This document shows, piece by piece, positions 1 through 5,915 of a stretch of DNA of 5,915 nucleotides. The number at the start of each line of letters is the position of its first letter. The first letter of the stretch is position 1. The stretch covers positions 1-5,915 of the forward strand of contig JBBIWA010000133.1 of NCBI GenBank assembly GCA_037439425.1, in the 5' to 3' direction. The notes below the pieces were generated by a model. That model was not told the origin of the DNA. It made no database searches and saw only the letters and a program-made list of their open reading frames with translations. The translations under genes and the position numbers were made by a program. This stretch comes from JBBIWA01 sp037439425 (GTDB lineage: Bacteria; Acidobacteriota; Blastocatellia; RBC074).

Positions 1-7
1 CTCCACC

Positions 8-98
8 TTGAATTTCGGATTGCGAATTGCGGATTTGGTAGCAAGGAGCGTGAGACTCCTCTTTGAATTTCGGATTGCGAATTGCGGATTGCGGATTT
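8..98. repeat. Direct repeat of a TTGAATTTCGG / GCGAATTGCGGATT motif
   Basis: Two copies of a short AT-rich motif that begins TTGAATTTCGGATTGCGAAT start at about 8 and 63. The second copy carries an extra 8-bp GCGGATTG step, so the motif itself has internal slippage. Each copy runs directly into the GGTAGCAAGGAGCGTGA sequence that opens the neighbouring 66-bp repeat. Short repeats of this 'GGATTGCGGATT' flavour occur between genes in many environmental bacterial genomes; I see no coding signal here. Confidence 0.7.
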
Positions 99-254
99 GG
101 TAGCAAGGAGCGTGAAACTCCACGGCGCGAGGCCGTGGCATCTTCAAGCTGCAGCGGTCTGTTCAGTAGCAAGAATCGTGAGACTCCACGGCGCAAGGCC
201 GTGGCATCTTCACACTGCTGCGGTCTGTTTGGTAGCGGAGATCCTGAGACTCCA
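37..254. repeat. Tandem 66-bp repeat with an internal hairpin
   Basis: A unit beginning GGTAGCAAGGAGCGTGA occurs at 37 (first ~23 bp only), 99 (full), 165 (full) and 231 (first ~23 bp only). The two full units, 99-164 and 165-230, match at 57 of 66 positions by hand count. Each full unit contains a perfect 7-bp stem, CCACGGC paired with GCCGTGG around a 5-nt loop (120-138 and 186-204). The unit is too long and its halves too uniformly conserved to be a CRISPR repeat plus spacer. It looks like a REP-type palindromic intergenic repeat. Open frames through it give repetitive peptides and are not genes. Confidence 0.8.
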
Positions 255-507
255 ATGCGTCTCGCCTCTCTTGCTCTCGCGCCTCAAACTTCCAGCAGGG
301 TTGATCTTCCTCGAAGGAAAATATTCACTTCCCTCGAAAGCGACCGGGTAGTACTTCTCACTACTCGGTCACAAACCGCACCCTCCATCCGACTCTCCGC
401 CGCCCGTTCTGACAGCCGGCTGTGACCTGCCGCAACGACTCAGTCGGCACCGCATCCAAGCTCTCTCGCATCTGCGCATCAGAACCTCTTTTGGCTCATT
501 CAACTAC
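255..507. other. Gene-free stretch with one hairpin
   Basis: Continuing the repeat-rich left end, no convincing gene is seen. The only clear structure is an inverted repeat at 342-370: GACCGGGTAGT, a 7-nt loop, then ACTACTCGGTC. This is an 11-bp stem with one G.U pair if transcribed on the plus strand. No T-run follows on either side, so it is not a canonical intrinsic terminator, although it lies downstream of the minus-strand genes and could stop or protect their transcript. Confidence 0.5.
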
Positions 508-714
508 TTACAGCCGTATCCGGCTAAGCGAGAATTGCTGAAATTCTTTGACTCTCTCCTCGCACCGCAGCTTCACCTGGGTCGCCAGTAGCGCGAAAGC
601 GGTGACGAGACCAGCTTGTGGCATCTGGCTGCCGGTGATGGTGAAAAAAGAAGAGACGAATAAGCTGACTGCCAGCGCCCTTTGGCACTCAGCCCATTCG
701 TCTACTTGCCCCAA
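508..714 (-). CDS. Possible small membrane protein (weak call)
   Basis: This 68-residue frame starts with TTG at 714 and lies 38 nt downstream of the haem/copper monooxygenase gene on the same strand. The product has two hydrophobic stretches, ALAVSLFVSSFFTITG (about residues 13-28) and GLVTAFALLATQVKL (about 35-49), then a charged tail with RCEERVKEF. That pattern resembles a small inner-membrane protein with a cytoplasmic tail. Against it: no ATG, no visible ribosome-binding site before the TTG, and no family I recognise. The frame stays open upstream into the end of the neighbouring gene, so it could equally be the remnant of a longer membrane protein or chance. An overlapping plus-strand frame looks less protein-like. 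Confidence 0.25.
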   Translation of the reverse strand: MGQVDEWAECQRALAVSLFVSSFFTITGSQMPQAGLVTAFALLATQVKLRCEERVKEFQQFSLSRIRL

Positions 715-752
715 TGATGAGTTACGAGAAATGAGAAACCAAGCGGCGCGCG

Positions 753-2015
<1,263 letters not shown>

Positions 2016-2021
2016 CGCTGC

Positions 2022-2028
2022 TCTCCTT
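2022..2028 (-). promoter_or_regulatory. Shine-Dalgarno site fixing the start of the first monooxygenase gene
   Basis: Read on the minus strand, AAGGAGA lies 6-7 nt before the ATG at 2015-2013. It decides the start: the frame is open for another 103 codons upstream, but only this ATG has a strong ribosome-binding site and is followed by a signal peptide. Confidence 0.8.
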
Positions 2029-2150
2029 ATACTTATAATTGATTGAATGTGCCAATATCCCTCTTCTGGTGCTAAACCATATGAGCAATCAGAGATGCTA
2101 GCGGCAGGGGATTGCTGCCAGGGAAAAACAGCCCAACCGGAGTCGAAACA

Positions 2151-2513
2151 ATGACACCTGAAAGCGATTTGACCCTTACCGCAAGAGTCAATGAACTCGA
2201 AACCAAGCTCAAGGAGGTTACGAGCGAGCTTGGGGCCACCAAGATAAGTCTGGTCGAAACGAAGGCCACGGTTGAGCAGTTGAACAAATCTCTGACTCAG
2301 GGCAATCGGTTGACCATCTAGCAATTCATCTTTTTCGTCGCCTCACTAGGCGGAGCGCTCTGGATCGGCATCGGGACGATTGACCGGCGAATTGATGATC
2401 TCAATCGCCGTATGGATGAGCGATTCGCAGATGTGAATAAGCGATTTGATGACACGAACCGTCGAATTGACGATCTGCGTCAGGTTGTGCTTGCCCAACA
2501 AAAGCCACGTTGA
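2151..2513 (+). pseudogene. Small coiled-coil/membrane protein gene interrupted by an amber codon
   Basis: Read from ATG 2151, the frame gives 56 residues of helical, heptad-like sequence (TARVNELETKLKEVTSELG and on), then TAG at 2319-2321. The same frame continues without another stop for 63 codons to TGA at 2511-2513. The continuation is clearly protein-like. It has a hydrophobic segment, QFIFFVASLGGALWIGIGTI, then a regular coiled coil with heptad spacing (DRRIDDLNRRMDERFADVNK and on). The whole would be a 120-residue protein of helix, one membrane segment and C-terminal coiled coil. TAG is one base from TGG, and Trp before the membrane segment (LTI-W-QFIFF) would fit, so a recent nonsense mutation, sequencing error or readthrough are the options. 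A weak GGAG lies 9 nt before the ATG; an alternative TTG start is at 2112. The gene is divergent from the monooxygenase gene at 753-2015. Function unknown. Confidence 0.75.
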
Positions 2514-2589
2514 CTGCTGGCGCAGGGTGCCGACCTGCTTTGCGTCTTATACTCAACAAATATGCCCAGCGCCGAGAAGTCCCCTTGCC

Positions 2590-2618
2590 TTGACACCAAT
2601 CAAGCTAGAGAATAATCT
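2590..2618 (+). promoter_or_regulatory. Candidate sigma-70-type promoter for the second monooxygenase gene
   Basis: A perfect TTGACA at 2590-2595 is followed after 17 nt by TAATCT at 2613-2618. TAATCT keeps the three most conserved -10 positions (T, A and final T). AATAAT at 2611-2616 is a closer hexamer match but with a short 15-nt spacer. Transcription would begin near 2625, giving a leader of roughly 260 nt before the ATG at 2888. The call rests on consensus matching alone. Confidence 0.45.
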
Positions 2619-2627
2619 TATTTACCA

Positions 2628-2664
2628 ACCGGTCAGCCGTTTGCAGTATACCACACTGACCGGT
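2628..2664. promoter_or_regulatory. Operator-like inverted repeat just downstream of the promoter
   Basis: ACCGGTCAG (2628-2636) and CTGACCGGT (2656-2664) form a perfect 9-bp inverted repeat around a 19-nt centre. Each arm contains the self-complementary ACCGGT, and the right arm extends to the palindrome GACCGGTC. It begins a few bases after the predicted transcription start, a typical position for a repressor operator. Alternatively it could act as a 5'-leader hairpin in RNA. No regulator gene is in the window. Confidence 0.45.
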
Positions 2665-2694
2665 CCATGAAGAAGGACGCCACGGCCTGAGACT

Positions 2695-2787
2695 CGGTTA
2701 CCAGGAAGATTTTGTAACCGCGGTAGCTCAAGTGGCGTAACCAGGTAGCAAAACGTATGGCAACACCAGTTGCCCCGTGGTAACCAG
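2695..2787. repeat. Cluster of GTAACC / GGTTAC motifs with small hairpins
   Basis: The leader contains CGGTTAC (2695-2701) and GTAACCG (2714-2720) as a 7-bp inverted repeat, then further copies GTAACCAGGTAGC (2737-2749) and GGTAACCAG (2779-2787). GTAACCGCGGTAGC at 2714-2727 is a near copy of the 2737 motif. Between the last two copies, GGCAAC-ACCA-GTTGCC (2759-2774) forms a 6-bp stem with a 4-nt loop. A GTAACCAGTGG also occurs just after the second monooxygenase gene, near 4235. These could be protein-binding repeats, leader RNA structure or remnants of dispersed repeats. Confidence 0.5.
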
Positions 2788-2819
2788 AAGGTGTAAAACA
2801 TTTGTTGGCTTCATCATTA

Positions 2820-2839
2820 TTTATCCAGATTTATCCAGA
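2820..2839 (+). repeat. Perfect 10-bp tandem duplication
   Basis: TTTATCCAGA is present twice head to tail, about 50 bp upstream of the monooxygenase start codon at 2888. It may be a slippage product; no function is evident. Confidence 0.6.
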
Positions 2840-2873
2840 GTGGATCTTCTGCAACCGGGTTACTCATCTTTTC

Positions 2874-2881
2874 GGAAAGGA
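2874..2881 (+). promoter_or_regulatory. Shine-Dalgarno site fixing the start of the second monooxygenase gene
   Basis: GGAAAGGA ends 6 nt before ATG 2888. It favours this start over the in-frame GTG at 2777, which has no ribosome-binding site and would put 37 extra residues before the signal peptide. Confidence 0.75.
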
Positions 2882-2887
2882 TCAACT

Positions 2888-4228
<1,341 letters not shown>

Positions 4229-4255
4229 GATCGAGTAACCAGTGGTGAGTGAGAG

Positions 4256-4303
4256 AAGGCAAAAGGCAGAGGCCGTATTGACCCGGCCTCTTACTTTTGC
4301 CTT
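4256..4303 (+). terminator. Long hairpin after the second monooxygenase gene, probable terminator
   Basis: AAGGCAAAAG pairs with CTTTTGCCTT (4256-4265 with 4294-4303). After a 2x2 internal mismatch, AGAGGCCG pairs with CGGCCTCT (4268-4275 with 4284-4291) around an 8-nt loop, giving 18 base pairs in all. It begins 27 nt after the stop codon and is followed by a pyrimidine-rich GTCCCTTTTCTC instead of a clean T-run. It most likely ends transcription or stabilises the 3' end, and it separates this gene from the one at 4613. Confidence 0.6.
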
Positions 4304-4612
4304 GTCCCTTTTCTCCCGGCTCGTTTTCATTGATCAATCCCAGCACTACTTCTAAAGTTTGGCTTACAGCGGTTTTCAGTTGGTATTCAGGTCGATGAGT
4401 TTGACTTGGGGCTGATCAGCTGGCATCTGACAACAGGTGCGCAATAAAATCAGCGTTTGAGCCATTGCTCCCCTTTTGAGCCCAGCAATCAGTAGTCAGC
4501 CGTCAGTTAGAGCTTCGCCACCTGAAGAGGGAGACCGCTGTAAGGCTGATACGTCCCCTCCTCAAGCTGAGGAGCGTGAATCCGCTTTTATCACACCAGG
4601 AGGATAAGAAAG
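4304..4612. other. Gene-free spacer upstream of the secreted beta-rich protein gene
   Basis: No gene is seen in this stretch. It contains two 10-bp palindromes, ATTGATCAAT (4329-4338) and GCTGATCAGC (4411-4420). A CAGTAGTCAGCCGTCAGTTAG-like run near 4490-4510 resembles dispersed intergenic repeats. A 7-bp hairpin, CTCCTCA-AGC-TGAGGAG (4558-4574), ends 23 nt before the ribosome-binding site of the next gene and could affect its translation. I could not find a -35/-10 pair with acceptable spacing. Confidence 0.5.
4598..4603 (+). promoter_or_regulatory. Strong Shine-Dalgarno AGGAGG
   Basis: A perfect AGGAGG ends 9 nt before the ATG at 4613 and fixes the start of the secreted protein. Confidence 0.85.
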
Positions 4613-5524
4613 ATGCGACGCATAGTTTTGGGAGCTTTCTTACTGATTCAGCTCTTTGCCACCATAGGACTGGCTCAGCAAGACCGCTTGCAAGGGCGTT
4701 GGGAAGGCACAGTCCAATCGCTTCAAGGGGAGCGTCAGGCCGTGGCCACCTTCAAGAAAGAAGGCGATAGCTACACAGGCACGATCACCGGGATGCGTGG
4801 AGATATGCCTCTCAAAGAGATCAAATTGGAGGGCGATAAGCTCACGGCCCAGGCAGAAGTCGAGACCCCGCAAGGAAACTTCCTGATCAAGTACAGCTTC
4901 GTGCTCGAAGGAGAAGCGTTGAAAGGTAAAGGCGAGGTGGACTTCGGCGGCCAGACCTTCAGCTTTGACATCAATCTCAAGCGCGCCGGCGAACAGACGG
5001 CTCAAGCAGCCGCTGCTGCCTCACCACCACGGCAGCAGTCACAACGCCCCAGGGGAGATGTCCCACAACCTCAGCAGAAGCAATCCCTGGACTACTTTGC
5101 CGGCCAGTGGAATTTCAAGTGGCTGGGCCGTGATAGTGCCCTCGGCCCCGGCTCCAGAGAAGGCATCGTGACCTTCGCTAAAAGTGCCGATGGTAAATCG
5201 CTCGAAGGCCAGGTCGTAGGCAAAAGCGATGAAGGCAGCTATCAGGAGAAGATCATAATCAGCTTTGATGAAGCGACCAAGACAGTGACCTTCTACGAAC
5301 GCCGCAGCAATGGCGTAGAGATCCGCAGCAAAGGCGATTGGAGTAGCCCTCTGTCCATTCGCTTCACTATTGATCCGGTTAAGGTCAAGGGTCAAAACAT
5401 TCAACTGCGCAGGACTATCTCTGTGGTCTCAGCTCATTCCTTCACTGTTGTAGAAGAAATCTCCGAAGATGGCAGCGCCTTTGTACGGCTTGGCAATGCG
5501 CTCTTCTCCAAAGTTAATCAGTAG
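4613..5524 (+). CDS. Secreted protein with two lipocalin-like/beta-rich domains, function unknown
   Basis: This is a 303-residue protein with a clear signal peptide (residues 1-21: basic start, hydrophobic core, cleavage near GLA-QQ). Domain 1 (about 25-124) begins LQGRWEGTVQ and alternates short polar/hydrophobic strands (FKKEGDSYTGTITG, FSFDINLKR). This pattern recalls small secreted beta-barrel modules common in acidobacterial proteins. An Ala/Gln/Pro-rich linker (about 125-158) follows. Domain 2 (about 159-301) begins LDYFAGQWNFKW and ends FVRLGNALFSKV, resembling lipocalin-like DUF1579-type domains in which an opening G-x-W motif marks the first strand. Mature protein has no Cys. It probably binds a small ligand or acts in the periplasm or outside the cell; no catalytic residues can be named. 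It lies on the same strand as the second monooxygenase gene but 384 bp downstream, behind a terminator-like hairpin, so it is probably transcribed alone. Confidence 0.88.
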   Translation: MRRIVLGAFLLIQLFATIGLAQQDRLQGRWEGTVQSLQGERQAVATFKKEGDSYTGTITGMRGDMPLKEIKLEGDKLTAQAEVETPQGNFLIKYSFVLEGEALKGKGEVDFGGQTFSFDINLKRAGEQTAQAAAAASPPRQQSQRPRGDVPQPQQKQSLDYFAGQWNFKWLGRDSALGPGSREGIVTFAKSADGKSLEGQVVGKSDEGSYQEKIIISFDEATKTVTFYERRSNGVEIRSKGDWSSPLSIRFTIDPVKVKGQNIQLRRTISVVSAHSFTVVEEISEDGSAFVRLGNALFSKVNQ

Positions 5525-5650
5525 TCTCTCGTGGGGCAGAGTCTCGGTTGCACTCAATCAAACCATGAAGATCACCGGGAATCAGACATCAGGGATCAGA
5601 TCAGTAAGAAGTCCGTAGGTCTGAGGTCTCTTCGCGTCCTTCGTGGTTCA
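5525..5650. other. Gene-free stretch with dispersed-repeat fragments
   Basis: No gene or clear terminator is seen after the stop codon at 5522-5524. GAATCAGACATCAGGGATCA (5579-5598) and CTTCGCGTCCTTCGTGGTTC (5630-5649) look like fragments of intergenic repeats seen in many environmental genomes; the latter reads on the minus strand as the 'AACCACGAAGGACGCGAAG' type. This is recognition by eye only. Confidence 0.45.
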
Positions 5651-5830
5651 TTTTCCGAGGAGTCGTGCATGTCGTCTTTGATGACACCCTGAAAGCAATG
5701 AACATCCTGGGAGCGCACGCTTGCGAACGTGCGGGGCTTTCCACTCTTAACGAGCACGCAAGGATGCTGCCGCTCCCAGGATTTTCCGAGGAGTCGCGCA
5801 TGTCGTTTCACGACGCCCTGAGATAATGAA
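5651..5830. repeat. Pair of ~50-bp direct repeats flanking a small inverted-repeat element
   Basis: TTTTCCGAGGAGTCG opens two related ~50-bp copies, at 5651-5702 and 5782-5830, 131 bp apart. Each has a short hairpin after GCAT: GTCGTC-TTT-GATGAC in the first, with one G.U pair, and GTCGT-TTC-ACGAC in the second. The stem is kept although its bases differ. Between them lies a 79-bp segment bounded by a perfect 12-bp inverted repeat. Confidence 0.7.
5704..5782. mobile_element. Small inverted-repeat-bounded element, MITE- or REPIN-like
   Basis: The 79-bp segment starts ATCCTGGGAGCG (5704-5715) and ends with its exact reverse complement CGCTCCCAGGAT (5771-5782). Its interior holds a second hairpin, CGCACG-N8-CGTGCG (5714-5733), and a GAGCACGCAAGGATGC segment that resembles the inverted left arm. 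It is far too short to encode a transposase, so it would be a non-autonomous repeat. No precise short target duplication is visible; the flanking direct repeats are much longer than usual. Mobility is inferred from structure only. Confidence 0.4.
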
Positions 5831-5915
5831 GCGAAATAGAGCGATAATGTCGGCGGACGAGCGGCGGAGGGAGGTCGTTACCTCACTGAGTTTAAAACTC
5901 GCGGAGGAGTCTGAC
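5831..5915. other. Right-edge gene-free segment with two short hairpins
   Basis: GAGGT-CGTT-ACCTC (5871-5884) and GAGTTT-A-AAACTC (5888-5900) lie back to back. No coding signal or T-run accompanies them. The window ends here, so they may belong to the regulatory region of a gene outside it. Confidence 0.4.

Noticed and set aside
99..254. CRISPR array
   Set aside because: Conservation extends across the whole 66-bp unit with no unique spacers between short constant repeats, and no cas genes are present.
63..425. Open frames on the plus strand through the left-end repeats
   Set aside because: The peptides simply repeat the 66-bp DNA unit (TPRRKAVASS in one frame, HGARPWHL in another), there is no ribosome-binding site, and two frames are equally open.
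2022..2060. Minus-strand TTGGCA ... TATAAG promoter for the first monooxygenase gene
   Set aside because: The only acceptable spacing puts the -10 box on top of the Shine-Dalgarno sequence, leaving no room for a leader.
2016..2324. Upstream extension of the first monooxygenase to a start at 2324
   Set aside because: It would put 103 residues before an obvious signal peptide, lacks a ribosome-binding site, and is antisense to the coiled-coil gene.
2446..2670. Plus-strand 74-codon frame between the coiled-coil gene and the second monooxygenase
   Set aside because: It starts inside the coiled-coil frame, crosses the promoter and operator-like repeat, and shows no protein-like pattern.
2777..2887. 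GTG start at 2777 for the second monooxygenase
   Set aside because: No Shine-Dalgarno sequence precedes it, and it would bury the signal peptide 37 residues in; ATG 2888 has GGAAAGGA at good spacing.
4427..4450. CTGACA ... TAAAAT promoter before the secreted protein gene
   Set aside because: The spacer is only 12 nt, too short for a sigma-70 promoter.
4640..5404. Minus-strand frames opposite the secreted beta-rich protein
   Set aside because: They are antisense to a gene with signal peptide and perfect AGGAGG; nothing protein-like in them.
5596..5811. Two overlapping minus-strand frames of about 70 codons at the right end
   Set aside because: They run through the direct and inverted repeats in two frames; the peptides reflect repeat DNA and have no start signals.

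Overview
The window looks like chromosomal DNA of a free-living Gram-negative bacterium, most probably an acidobacterium (Blastocatellia or Solibacteres type). This is inferred from the combination of c-type haem/copper type II monooxygenase fusion proteins, which I know mainly from that phylum, secreted two-domain beta-rich proteins, and wide intergenic spaces packed with degenerate dispersed repeats. No rRNA, tRNA or phylogenetic marker gene is present, so the placement is tentative.

Layout: 1-507 is gene-free and holds short direct repeats and a 66-bp hairpin-bearing tandem repeat. 508-714 (-) may encode a small membrane protein (weak). 753-2015 (-) encodes an exported protein with one CxxCH haem domain fused to a copper type II (PHM-like) monooxygenase. 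Divergent from it, 2151-2513 (+) is a small coiled-coil/membrane gene broken by one in-frame amber codon. 2514-2887 is a regulatory and repeat region with a good sigma-70-like promoter overlapped downstream by an operator-like inverted repeat. 2888-4228 (+) is a second, paralogous haem c/copper monooxygenase fusion, followed by a long terminator-like hairpin. After a 384-bp spacer, 4613-5524 (+) encodes a secreted protein with two lipocalin-like (beta-rich) domains. 5525-5915 is gene-free, with a small inverted-repeat-bounded element sitting between two direct repeats.

How it fits together: the two fusion proteins are the core. Each has a signal peptide, a covalent haem site, a candidate axial Met, and all six candidate copper ligands of the peptidylglycine/dopamine monooxygenase fold. 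Each could therefore be a periplasmic monooxygenase carrying its own electron-transfer domain. The substrate cannot be read from the sequence. The genes are in opposite orientations, with separate ribosome-binding sites and separate upstream regions, so they are not an operon. The secreted beta-rich protein is a neighbour on the same strand but is separated by a terminator-like hairpin, so a functional link is only possible, not shown.
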